From Candidatus Sulfotelmatobacter sp. (GTDB taxonomy: Bacteria > Acidobacteriota > Terriglobia > Terriglobales > Acidobacteriaceae), in NCBI GenBank assembly GCA_030037515.1, contig JASHRE010000761.1:1-7831 (forward strand): a stretch of DNA of 7,831 nt. Direction: 5' to 3'. Positions 1-7,350 of this stretch are shown here, piece after piece. Both the position numbers and the translations under genes were made by a program. The notes beneath the pieces were generated by a model. That model searched no databases and was not told where the DNA came from. It worked only from the letters and a program-made list of their open reading frames with translations. How positions within the stretch are numbered: position 1 is the stretch's first letter; every line of letters starts with the position of its first letter.

Positions 1-2419
1 TGGGATCGACTTTCGCCGCGCGGCGCGCCGGGATGTAGCAAGCCAGCAACGCCGTGACCGTCAGCAGAAGTGCTGCCATCGCGAGAGCGTATATGTCAGT
101 CCCGGGCACGCCGAAGAATTCGATCGATGACATCAGGCGGACCGCTCCCGCCGATGCCAGCAGCCCCAGCACCATCCCGCCGAGAAGCATCGCCGCCGCC
201 CCGCGCAAAATCTTCAGCAGGACGTCGCGGTATCGGGCGCCCAGCGCCAGGCGAATGGCAATTTCCCGCGTGCGACCGCTTATCGTGTAGGACACGACCC
301 CGAAGATACCCGCCGCCGACAGGAGCAATGCCAGGGCTGCTGAAATCCACAGCAGAAGCAACAGCGAACGAAGGCCGTCATAAGACCGTGCCACTTCGTC
401 GCTCAGTACTCGAATGTCAGGTTGCTGGCGGCTGTCGACAGCAAGAATCGCATCTCGGATTGCGCGAATTGCGCTGCTGGCAGGCAACGCGGTCAGAACT
501 CTTACGTCCAGCCAAGGCGGGGTATCGGGATATTGGCGCAAGGGCACAAAAAGGACCGATTTGCGAGTGCCCAGCGACTCGAATCCGACGTCTTTGACGA
601 CGCCTACGATTTCAAGTGGTTGGGAAACACCTGAGCTTCGGCCCGAGTAAACGCTGTCGAGCAAAGTAATGTGCGCGCCGATCGGACTGGAGTGTGGCCA
701 ATATTGGCGCGCCAACGTTTGGTTGATGATTGCCACCAGCGGCGTGCCTTCCCCGTCGTCGTCAGTAAATGACCTCCCGGCGAGTAGTCGGGAACTTGTC
801 CCCTTGAAATACTCCGGCGTAGTCAATACGCAGTCAGCCGTGGGCTCCTGGCCTTTCGGAGCGGGCGGCTGTCCTTCAGCGCGAATGAAGACGCCCTCAG
901 AATTCTCCGCCGCGGCGGCTGTCACCTCAGGCGCATGGTTCAAGCGTTCGAGGATCTGTTGATAAAGCAGCAACCGCTGGGTTCTGGACGAATCTTTGCC
1001 CGAGAAGACTGCGGTATGTACCGTCCTGGATGGATCGAGACCCAGATCGGCATGCGATATCTTCATGAATCCGCGCACCAGCAAGCTACCTCCGGTCAGC
1101 AAGGCCAGTGCCATTCCCATCTCTCCCGTCACGAGAAAGTTATGCAAACGGACTCGTCGTCGCTCATCGGTGACAGCCGCTCCCCCAGATTTCAGGGCCT
1201 CACTCAAGTCGGTACGCGAGCTGTGCAGGGCCGGAGTAAGACCACAGATGATTCCGGTCGCTATCATGGCGACGGTGGTGAAGGCCAATACTCTCCAATC
1301 GACGCCGATGACATGGGCATTCGGGCGATCCAGGCCGTAGCGAAGCATCTCAAAGGTCAACAGGCGATCGCCAAGGTAAGACAGACTCAGTCCGAGTACT
1401 CCGGCAAGAAAAGCCAGCAGGCCACTCTCGGTCAGCAACTGCGCCACAATCCGCCAACGGCTAGCGCCGATGGCTGAGCGGATTGTGATCTCGCGTTTTC
1501 GCGCATAGGCGTTGGCCAGTAGAAGGCTCATTACGTTGGAGCAGGCGATAAGCAGCACCAGCAGGACTGCTCCCTGGATCATCAGGAGCGGTTCTTTAAG
1601 TCTCCGATAGTAGGCGGCGTGCAAAGGTTCGACCTTGATTCCCCACGCCTGGTTCGCTTGCGGGTGATCTTTCGCCAAATTCGCGGCTAACGTGTCCATT
1701 GCCGACTGCGCTTGCTCGACGCTCACACCCGGCTGCAACCGTGCCTGCGTCTGCAGGCCGCGCGTTGTGCTGCGGCCCGCTTCGCTCATCTCTTCCGGAG
1801 TCAGTACCAGCGGAGCAAAGACATCTTCTTCTTCGTCCCATGTGAACCGGAACGAAGCTGGCATCACGCCGATGATGGTGTAAGGTTGGCGGTCAAGATC
1901 AATGGTCTTGCCCAGTACTTCGGGATCTGAGGCAAATCGAGCCTTCCACAGTCTGTACCCGATAATGGCCACCTGATCATGCCCGGCCTGCATCTCTGCG
2001 GGAATGAAATAACGTCCAAACAGCGGAGGAACGCCGAACATCGGCAACAGATCGAGTGATCCCCGGATCCCGGCCACAGCATTCGGCTGATTGCCTGCGT
2101 TGAGTTCGAACCCCGTGAAGCGAAAATAAGCGACCTGCTGGAAGATTTTCTTTTCCGTAGCTATGTCCGCAGTGTTTGGGGCGGAAACCCCGGTCTGCAC
2201 ATATTCCCCTCCCGCGGGCCGACGCCACTGACCTAACCCAACCAACTGCCCGGGATGAGGATAAGGCAGAGGACGCAACATGATTGCGTTGAGCAGGCTG
2301 AAAACGGTGGTGCTCAGGCCTATGCCCAGGCCTAATGTAATGATGGCAATTGCACTGTATGCCCGATTCTTATGCAGCTGACGCAGCGCGTGACGAAGAT
2401 CTTGAAGTACGCGATTCAT
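1..2419 (-). CDS. ADOP-family MacB/FtsX-type ABC permease, 3' end beyond the window
   Basis: Hand translation from the ATG at 2419-2417 gives 806 uninterrupted codons to the left edge. The reading ends in PARRAAKVDP, so by comparison with its neighbours only about seven codons and the stop are missing. Layout: amphipathic N-terminus (MNRVLQDLRHALRQL), TM1 about 20-43, LRPLPY at 48-53, first MacB-like periplasmic domain about 50-275 with TIIGVMPASFRF at 181-192, TM2 276-302, cytoplasmic REITIRSAIGASR at 309-321, TM3 327-350, TM4 374-397, linker, TM5 427-449, second periplasmic domain 450-684 with EIVGVVKDV, TM6 685-711, TREIAIRLALGA at 717-728, TM7 740-762, TM8 777-796. The family is an integral inner-membrane ABC permease whose two halves act as a fused pair; the substrate is unknown. 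The start is supported by GAGGA 6 bases upstream. An unusual acidic run, WDEEED (194-199), lies in the first periplasmic domain. It is the last visible gene of the array. Because its stop lies outside the window, stop-requiring gene callers may miss it. Confidence 0.93.
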   Translation of the reverse strand, partial: MNRVLQDLRHALRQLHKNRAYSAIAIITLGLGIGLSTTVFSLLNAIMLRPLPYPHPGQLVGLGQWRRPAGGEYVQTGVSAPNTADIATEKKIFQQVAYFRFTGFELNAGNQPNAVAGIRGSLDLLPMFGVPPLFGRYFIPAEMQAGHDQVAIIGYRLWKARFASDPEVLGKTIDLDRQPYTIIGVMPASFRFTWDEEEDVFAPLVLTPEEMSEAGRSTTRGLQTQARLQPGVSVEQAQSAMDTLAANLAKDHPQANQAWGIKVEPLHAAYYRRLKEPLLMIQGAVLLVLLIACSNVMSLLLANAYARKREITIRSAIGASRWRIVAQLLTESGLLAFLAGVLGLSLSYLGDRLLTFEMLRYGLDRPNAHVIGVDWRVLAFTTVAMIATGIICGLTPALHSSRTDLSEALKSGGAAVTDERRRVRLHNFLVTGEMGMALALLTGGSLLVRGFMKISHADLGLDPSRTVHTAVFSGKDSSRTQRLLLYQQILERLNHAPEVTAAAAENSEGVFIRAEGQPPAPKGQEPTADCVLTTPEYFKGTSSRLLAGRSFTDDDGEGTPLVAIINQTLARQYWPHSSPIGAHITLLDSVYSGRSSGVSQPLEIVGVVKDVGFESLGTRKSVLFVPLRQYPDTPPWLDVRVLTALPASSAIRAIRDAILAVDSRQQPDIRVLSDEVARSYDGLRSLLLLLWISAALALLLSAAGIFGVVSYTISGRTREIAIRLALGARYRDVLLKILRGAAAMLLGGMVLGLLASAGAVRLMSSIEFFGVPGTDIYALAMAALLLTVTALLACYIPARRAAKVDP

Positions 2420-2431
2420 GTCTTGTCCTCA
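2417..2431 (-). promoter_or_regulatory. Stop / Shine-Dalgarno / start junction
   Basis: On the minus strand this reads TGA GGACAAGAC ATG. The stop of the gene at 2429-4849 overlaps the Shine-Dalgarno GAGGA (2430-2426), which lies 6 bases before the ATG of the gene at 1-2419. It fixes that start and suggests that ribosomes ending one gene begin the next (translational coupling, inferred). There is no room for a promoter or terminator. Confidence 0.8.
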
Positions 2432-2484
2432 CTCGTATCGCAGCGCCACCATGGGATCCACCTTAGCCGCGCGCCGTGCGGGAA
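2425..2484 (-). repeat. Gene-end repeat, copy 1 (paired with 7291-7350)
   Basis: By direct comparison this 60-base stretch matches 7291-7350 at 55 of 60 positions. It encodes the last 18 codons (ARRAAKVDPMVALRYE and the residues before it), the TGA stop and the first intergenic bases including the Shine-Dalgarno. The match continues into the non-coding bases up to the Shine-Dalgarno, so protein constraint alone does not fully explain it. It is probably a trace of tandem duplication or of recombination between paralogues. Confidence 0.65.
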
Positions 2485-4849
2485 AAAAGCAGGCGGCGAA
2501 CACGACTGCGAACAATGCAATCGCTACCAACGCAAACGTTGCCGGATCGCGGACGGGGACGCCATAAACAATCGTTGACAGCGCGCGGCCTGCGAGAAGT
2601 GCCCCGACTATTCCCAGGACAATGCCAACCATCCCCACTTTCAGGCCTTCGCTGACCACCAATCGCAGCACATTGCCGGGTTGCGCCCCCAGCGCCATGC
2701 GCAGGCCAATCTCCCGCGTGCGCTGCGTTACGGAATAAGCAAACACCGCATAAATTCCGATTGCCGCAATCAGCAGCGCCAAGGCAGCAAACAAGCTCAG
2801 CAATCGTGCATTCAACCGCGGTTGAGCTGCGCTGGTCACGATCCAGTCTTCCATCGTGCGAATGTTCGCCATTGGAACCGCCGGATCGAGCGCACGCATC
2901 TTTTCGCGCAGCATCGGCACTGCTGCTTCCGGCGAGCCTGCGGTCCGCACAACAACGTCCATGACCACGACGCTGGGATGGTAGGGACCCGTATGCCACG
3001 CGATGGGGTAGTAAAGCGCAGGCGATTGCTGATTCAGCGACGTGCTGCGCACGTCGCCTACGACGCCGACCACCGTGAACACGGTTTTCGGGTCGGCGGC
3101 GCGATAAAAAGTTCTTCCGATCGGATCCGCATTTCCCCACAATTTCTTTGCGGTTTCCTGGCTAACGATCGCCACCGGCTGCGAGCCCGGACCATCGCCG
3201 TCATTGAAGGTTCGGCCACGCACAAGTGGCAGCAGCATTGTCTTGAAATAGCTGCCGCTCACGATCCGCCAATCAATTGCCGCGGGTGTGCCGGGGGGCA
3301 GCACCGACTGCTGGGCGACAAGGGGACTGGTCGTATAGCTGCCCGCGCCGAGGGGAATTCCGCTGGAAACCGCCGCATCGCGAACCCCCGGCAAGCCCTG
3401 AATCGCATCGAGCAGCGAACGATAGAACTGCGGCATGCCGCTGCCCAGAGGATATTTCGCCGTCGGCAGCGAAAGCTGAAAGGTGATCAACCCGTGCGGG
3501 TCAAAACCCAGTCGCACGCGCTCCAGGTTTGCCAGTGTCTTGATGAGCAAGCCGGCGCCGACCAATAACACCGTGGCCAATGCCAGTTCCGAAGCGGCCA
3601 GGCCGTTGCGCAGACGGGCGCTGGTTCCGCCGCCAGCGCCACGTCCCGTCTGCTTGAGTACCTCACTGAGATCGAGCCGCGTCATCCGCCACGCCGGCGC
3701 GAGACCAAATAAAAATCCCGTGAGAACCGTCGCCAGCAAAGCAAAGCACAGCACCGTCGCATCAACATGTACGTCAGGAATCGCGAGCGTATTCGGTGGC
3801 AACGCCCGGCTGATTGCACCGACCGCCCAATACGCAATCGCAACTCCCAGACCACCGCCAAGCAAGGCGAGTAAGACGCTCTCCATCAACAATTGCCGCA
3901 GCAAACGGCCACGGCTCGCTCCGGCTGCGGTGCGGACGGCCATTTCCTGCTGACGCGCGGTTGCCCGCGAGAGTAGTAAGTTTGCGATGTTTGCGCAGGC
4001 GATCAGTAGCACGAATCCGACCGCGCAAAGCAGCACCAGTAATCCCGTTTTCAAGTCTGAAGTGACAAATGTTTCCTGCAGCGTAAAGAGACCGATTTTC
4101 CAGTCGCGCATCTCCGGATACATCTGGTCAATGTGGGTCGAGATGGAATCCATGTCGGCTTGCGCTTGCGGGAGGGATACCCCGGGCTTGAGCCTTCCGA
4201 ACACAAACAGCGTGTGGTTGAGGCGAAGCTCCTTTGCCGGATCGACCGTGAGCGGCGTGTACACTTCGGCGCCCGAAATCAAGCTCAGCGGCGCCGGCGC
4301 AATGCCGACAATGGTCGTGGCTTGACCATTGAGACTGACGCTCTGGCCAAGAATCGACCGCCTGCCGCCGAAACGCCGCTTCCACAAGCCCTCGCTGATC
4401 ATCGCCACCGGCGTCGATCCCGGCTTTTCTTCGTCATTGCTGAAGGAGCGCCCCGCCACCGGCGAAAGGCCGAGGGCGGGCATCAGCGCGGGACTGATCA
4501 GATTGCCGTACAGCTGTTCCGCATCACCCCATCCGTTCAGTGTGTAGGTGTTGAATCCAGCTGCGGCAATCTGCTGAAACGAATGCTGCTGCTCGCGCCA
4601 GGAGACAAAATTCAAAACCGACGCGCCGAAAGCGGGCAGGTTCAAACGGTCGTTTTTTTCCTCGATCACGAGAACCCGGTTGGGCTCCTTGAAAGGCATG
4701 GGCTCGAGCAATTCCGCATTGACGAAACTGAAAATGGAAGTGTTGGCTGCAATCGCCAGAGCAACGGTCAGAATCACCGCGGCGGAGAAAGCGGGAGTGC
4801 GCACCATCTTCCGCGCGGCGTAGCGTACGTCCTGCATCAAACCTTCCAT
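2429..4849 (-). CDS. ADOP-family MacB/FtsX-type ABC permease, complete
   Basis: An 806-residue protein with the full duplicated permease layout. The amphipathic N-terminus is followed by TM1 (about 21-44), a periplasmic MacB-like core (50-265), TM2 (268-292), TM3 (322-347), TM4 (364-386), a Gly-rich cytoplasmic linker (about 400-410), TM5 (417-438), a second periplasmic core (445-680), TM6 (681-705), TM7 (734-757) and TM8 (769-792). The cytoplasmic loops after TM2 (QEMAVRTAAGASR, 301-313) and after TM6 (TREIGLRMALGA, 711-722) are the related FtsX-type segments expected near a partner ATPase. The protein ends in DPMVALRYE. It is expected in the inner membrane as the permease part of an ABC system; no ATPase is nearby and no substrate can be inferred. 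The usual LRPLPY after TM1 reads LEPMPF here, with Glu replacing Arg. I chose the first ATG (4849) over Met5 because GAGGA lies 6 bases before it. It is 9 bases downstream of its neighbour and 9 bases upstream of the next gene. Confidence 0.96.
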   Translation of the reverse strand: MEGLMQDVRYAARKMVRTPAFSAAVILTVALAIAANTSIFSFVNAELLEPMPFKEPNRVLVIEEKNDRLNLPAFGASVLNFVSWREQQHSFQQIAAAGFNTYTLNGWGDAEQLYGNLISPALMPALGLSPVAGRSFSNDEEKPGSTPVAMISEGLWKRRFGGRRSILGQSVSLNGQATTIVGIAPAPLSLISGAEVYTPLTVDPAKELRLNHTLFVFGRLKPGVSLPQAQADMDSISTHIDQMYPEMRDWKIGLFTLQETFVTSDLKTGLLVLLCAVGFVLLIACANIANLLLSRATARQQEMAVRTAAGASRGRLLRQLLMESVLLALLGGGLGVAIAYWAVGAISRALPPNTLAIPDVHVDATVLCFALLATVLTGFLFGLAPAWRMTRLDLSEVLKQTGRGAGGGTSARLRNGLAASELALATVLLVGAGLLIKTLANLERVRLGFDPHGLITFQLSLPTAKYPLGSGMPQFYRSLLDAIQGLPGVRDAAVSSGIPLGAGSYTTSPLVAQQSVLPPGTPAAIDWRIVSGSYFKTMLLPLVRGRTFNDGDGPGSQPVAIVSQETAKKLWGNADPIGRTFYRAADPKTVFTVVGVVGDVRSTSLNQQSPALYYPIAWHTGPYHPSVVVMDVVVRTAGSPEAAVPMLREKMRALDPAVPMANIRTMEDWIVTSAAQPRLNARLLSLFAALALLIAAIGIYAVFAYSVTQRTREIGLRMALGAQPGNVLRLVVSEGLKVGMVGIVLGIVGALLAGRALSTIVYGVPVRDPATFALVAIALFAVVFAACFFPARRAAKVDPMVALRYE

Positions 4850-4861
4850 TTTCTTTCCTCA
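4847..4861 (-). promoter_or_regulatory. Stop / Shine-Dalgarno / start junction
   Basis: On the minus strand this reads TGA GGAAAGAAA ATG. GAGGA (4860-4856) shares bases with the stop of the upstream gene and sits 6 bases before the ATG at 4849. The A-rich spacer is favourable for initiation. It supports Met1 rather than Met5 as the start of the gene at 2429-4849. Confidence 0.8.
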
Positions 4862-7285
4862 TTCGTAACGCAATGCCACCGCGGGATCGACTTTCGCCGC
4901 CCGCATCACCGGCGCGAGAACTGCAATAATTCCGGCGACGAACAGACCAGCCGCCAAAGCGATGATCACGGCGGCATCTTTGCCGGCATGAATCACGACG
5001 ACCGACGCCAACATCTTTTGGACGGCTTCTGTCAGAACCACGCCCGCCGCGACACCCCCTAGCAACATCAGGCCTACGCGGCGATAGATCATGCCCAGCA
5101 CGAAAAAGCGTGACGCTCCCAAGGCCATGCGCACGCCAATATCGCGCGTCGTCAATTCCACTTCGTGACTGACGAGGGCAAACAATCCGACCAGAGCCAG
5201 CAGGATGGCGAGGAATGCAAAGCTTCCGAAGAGCCAATTTTCCAGATGCTCGAAGGTGAGAATGTCGTCCGTCACGTTACGCATGGTTTCCGGCTGACGG
5301 AAGGGCAAGCCGGGATCGAGATCATGAAAAATGCGCCGCACGTCAGGGATGATTGACGTCGGAACGCCTTCCGTGCGCACCAGCAATTGCATTCGCGGGA
5401 AGACGCCGATTTGTTGGTCTGTTGGAATCTGCGCAATGCAAAAATCCATTTCGGCCAGGGGAGGTTGATACAGGTCCTGACGAATATCGCGCACGACGCC
5501 GACGATTTCGGCTTTGTCGAAATCGTCGATGTGTTGTCCGATCGGGTCTTCGCCGGGAGCAAAGAATTTCTTCACGAACGTCTCGTTGACGACCATGACC
5601 GGATGGCTGGTGGGCGTGTCGATTCGCGGATCGAGCATGCGCCCGCGCACGAGACGAATCCCCATTGCATCGAAGTAATCGGGAGAGACAAATCGCTGCT
5701 CGGCCAAGCGTTCTTGGTGGGGAGGATTGGGTGGCTTGCCGACAATGTGTGTGTCGCCGTTCCATCCCCATTCGCGGATCGGCAGCAACTGGATGAGCCC
5801 GGCGCTTTTTACTCCCGGAAGCGCTTTCACTTGCTCCAGCAGAGGCTCGTAGAAAGATTTAAGAATGTCGCGGCCGCGATAGTGGTCGACCGAGAGATCA
5901 ATTTCCATCGCAAGCAGATGCTCGGTGGAAAAACCGAGATCGGTGCTGCGCAAACCGGCGAGCACTCGAAGCAGCAAGCCGGAAGTCACCAATAGCACCA
6001 GCGCCGCGGCGACCTGCGTCATTACGAAAAAGGCGCGCAATCGACTCTGACCTCGGCTGGACCCGGCGCTGCCTCCAACCTTCAGGGCGAAGCTCGGAGC
6101 GATGGCCGAAAGGCGCAAGCACGGGACAATTGCGGCGGTTATGCTTGTGAGTACGGCAACGGCCAAGGCGCCCATCATGACCGGTAAGTTGACTCGAACA
6201 TCGGTGCCGCGGCTCAAAGCTACGATCAACAAACCGCGAATCAAGTCCAAGAGCAAGTAGGAAAACAGGACGCCGGCGACGCCGCCAACGACGGCGAGAA
6301 AAACCGCTTCTGTGAGCATTTGCCGGATGATGCGCGAGCGAGTTGCGCCGATGGCCGAGCGCAATGCAATTTCGCGTTCGCGTTTGACTCCACGCGCCAG
6401 GAGCAGGCCGGCGATATTCAAGCAGCCAATCGCCAGCAAACCCAACACGGAGAAAAACAGAACCGTTAGCGGCGCTTTGGTGTCGCCGACCACGAAGGCG
6501 GCAATCTTCTGGAGCCGCATGCGTCGCCCCTGGCTTTCAGCGGGATAAGCTCGCCCGAGATTCTCCAAGATGGTCGCCATGTCGGCTTCGGCCCGCTGGA
6601 TAGAGACTCCTGGCTTGAGGCGCGCGACCGTGGGCAACCAGTGGCTGCCGCGGTTTTCCCGCATGTCACTTCGTGCCGGATTCAGCGGAGTATAGATCGC
6701 ATTGCGATCGCCGATGGGAAAACGGAATCCCGCCGGCATCACGCCGATCACGGTGTAGGGACGGCCGCCAAGCCTGACGCTTTCGCCAATCGCATCCCGA
6801 CGGGATTGGAAGTGTTCCCGCCAGACTTCATAGCTCAAAACTACGACGTCGCTTTTGCCGGGCTGATCTTCGCCCGGAGTGAACGTGCGCCCGAAGATCG
6901 GCGCGACCCCGAAGACGTCGAAGAAATTATCGGTTGTGCTGACGCGGCTTAAGGCAACCGGGCCCGTCGGTCCTTCGAAATTCACGCCCTCGTAGTCGTT
7001 ATAGGCCGCCAGTGCGGAAAAGACGTGGTTGTCACGCCGCCAGTCCAGATATTCAGGATAAGAAGCCGGCTGAGTGTAACCTTGGGGAGACCATGTCTGC
7101 AGATGGAGGATCTGTTCCGGACGGTCATAAGGAAGCGGCCGGATCAGCTCGGCATAGATCACGCCGAATACGGCAGTGGTGATCCCCACGGCGAGCGCCA
7201 GAGTCAGCACAGCCGTGATCGCAAAGCCCGGACTCTGGCGCGACTGCCGCAACGTGTAGCGAAGATCTTGAAGGAATCCCGTCAT
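4859..7285 (-). CDS. ADOP-family MacB/FtsX-type ABC permease, complete
   Basis: An 808-residue integral membrane protein, the most canonical of the complete copies in its N-terminal half. It opens with MTGFLQDLRYTLRQ, then TM1 (about 21-44) and IRPLPY (48-53). The first MacB-like periplasmic domain covers about 54-268 and includes TVIGVMPAGFRFP (178-190). TM2 is 271-297, followed by KREREIALRSAIGATR (301-316), TM3 322-347 and TM4 367-390. TM5 is 417-440 and the second periplasmic domain 445-680, with VSPDYFDAMGIRLVRGR (533-549) and AEIVGVVRDIR (592-602). TM6 is 683-706, then TTRDIGVRMALGAS (712-725), TM7 735-757 and TM8 770-792, ending in DPAVALRYE. The role is the permease part of an ABC transporter or mechanotransmission system of MacB type; the substrate and ATPase are not encoded here. 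Oddities: the usual PARRAAKVDP before the C-terminus is PVMRAAKVDP, and the segment between TM7 and TM8 lacks the usual 'YGV..DP.TF' pattern. The start is supported by the family N-terminus and GAGGA 6 bases upstream. Confidence 0.96.
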   Translation of the reverse strand: MTGFLQDLRYTLRQSRQSPGFAITAVLTLALAVGITTAVFGVIYAELIRPLPYDRPEQILHLQTWSPQGYTQPASYPEYLDWRRDNHVFSALAAYNDYEGVNFEGPTGPVALSRVSTTDNFFDVFGVAPIFGRTFTPGEDQPGKSDVVVLSYEVWREHFQSRRDAIGESVRLGGRPYTVIGVMPAGFRFPIGDRNAIYTPLNPARSDMRENRGSHWLPTVARLKPGVSIQRAEADMATILENLGRAYPAESQGRRMRLQKIAAFVVGDTKAPLTVLFFSVLGLLAIGCLNIAGLLLARGVKREREIALRSAIGATRSRIIRQMLTEAVFLAVVGGVAGVLFSYLLLDLIRGLLIVALSRGTDVRVNLPVMMGALAVAVLTSITAAIVPCLRLSAIAPSFALKVGGSAGSSRGQSRLRAFFVMTQVAAALVLLVTSGLLLRVLAGLRSTDLGFSTEHLLAMEIDLSVDHYRGRDILKSFYEPLLEQVKALPGVKSAGLIQLLPIREWGWNGDTHIVGKPPNPPHQERLAEQRFVSPDYFDAMGIRLVRGRMLDPRIDTPTSHPVMVVNETFVKKFFAPGEDPIGQHIDDFDKAEIVGVVRDIRQDLYQPPLAEMDFCIAQIPTDQQIGVFPRMQLLVRTEGVPTSIIPDVRRIFHDLDPGLPFRQPETMRNVTDDILTFEHLENWLFGSFAFLAILLALVGLFALVSHEVELTTRDIGVRMALGASRFFVLGMIYRRVGLMLLGGVAAGVVLTEAVQKMLASVVVIHAGKDAAVIIALAAGLFVAGIIAVLAPVMRAAKVDPAVALRYE

Positions 7286-7297
7286 GATTCGTCCTCA
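7283..7297 (-). promoter_or_regulatory. Stop / Shine-Dalgarno / start junction
   Basis: On the minus strand this reads TGA GGACGAATC ATG. GAGGA (7296-7292) overlaps the stop of the partial upstream gene and is 6 bases from the ATG at 7285. Spacing and layout match the other two junctions in the array. Confidence 0.8.
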
Positions 7298-7350
7298 CTC
7301 GTATCTCAGCGCGACCATGGGATCGACCTTAGCCGCGCGACGCGCGGGAA
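7291..7350 (-). repeat. Gene-end repeat, copy 2 (paired with 2425-2484)
   Basis: Second copy of the 60-base gene-end repeat, covering the end of the partial upstream permease gene and the start of the junction behind it. The five mismatches to the copy at 2425-2484 are scattered and there are no gaps. The neighbouring gene ends, at 4855 onward and at the left edge, are related but less similar. Confidence 0.65.

Noticed and set aside
935..1477. 180-codon plus-strand frame, and the similar one at 70-597
   Set aside because: Both are antisense to the intact permease frame at 1-2419 and show no domain, signal or plausible ribosome-binding context.
1..2419. Pseudogene or frameshifted permease at the left edge
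   Set aside because: First suspected because only short closed ORFs appear there. Line-by-line translation showed one uninterrupted frame with all family motifs in order; only the final codons are outside the window.
2463..3140. 225-codon minus-strand frame inside the gene at 2429-4849
   Set aside because: It is an alternative frame of a clearly coding region; the permease frame carries the conserved membrane segments and motifs.
2681..3568. 295-codon open frame on the plus strand
   Set aside because: It is fully antisense to the permease gene at 2429-4849, with low-complexity Arg/Gln/His-rich composition and no recognisable family.
4133..5062. 309-codon open frame on the plus strand
   Set aside because: It lies antisense to two well-supported permease genes and crosses their junction. 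Its translation is rich in Arg, His, Gln and Gly with no domain or membrane segment, as expected for a shadow frame of GC-rich coding sequence.
4524..5237. 237-codon minus-strand frame across a gene junction
   Set aside because: It overlaps the permease genes in another frame, and the Arg/Gly/Asp-rich translation is a frame-shifted version of real coding sequence.
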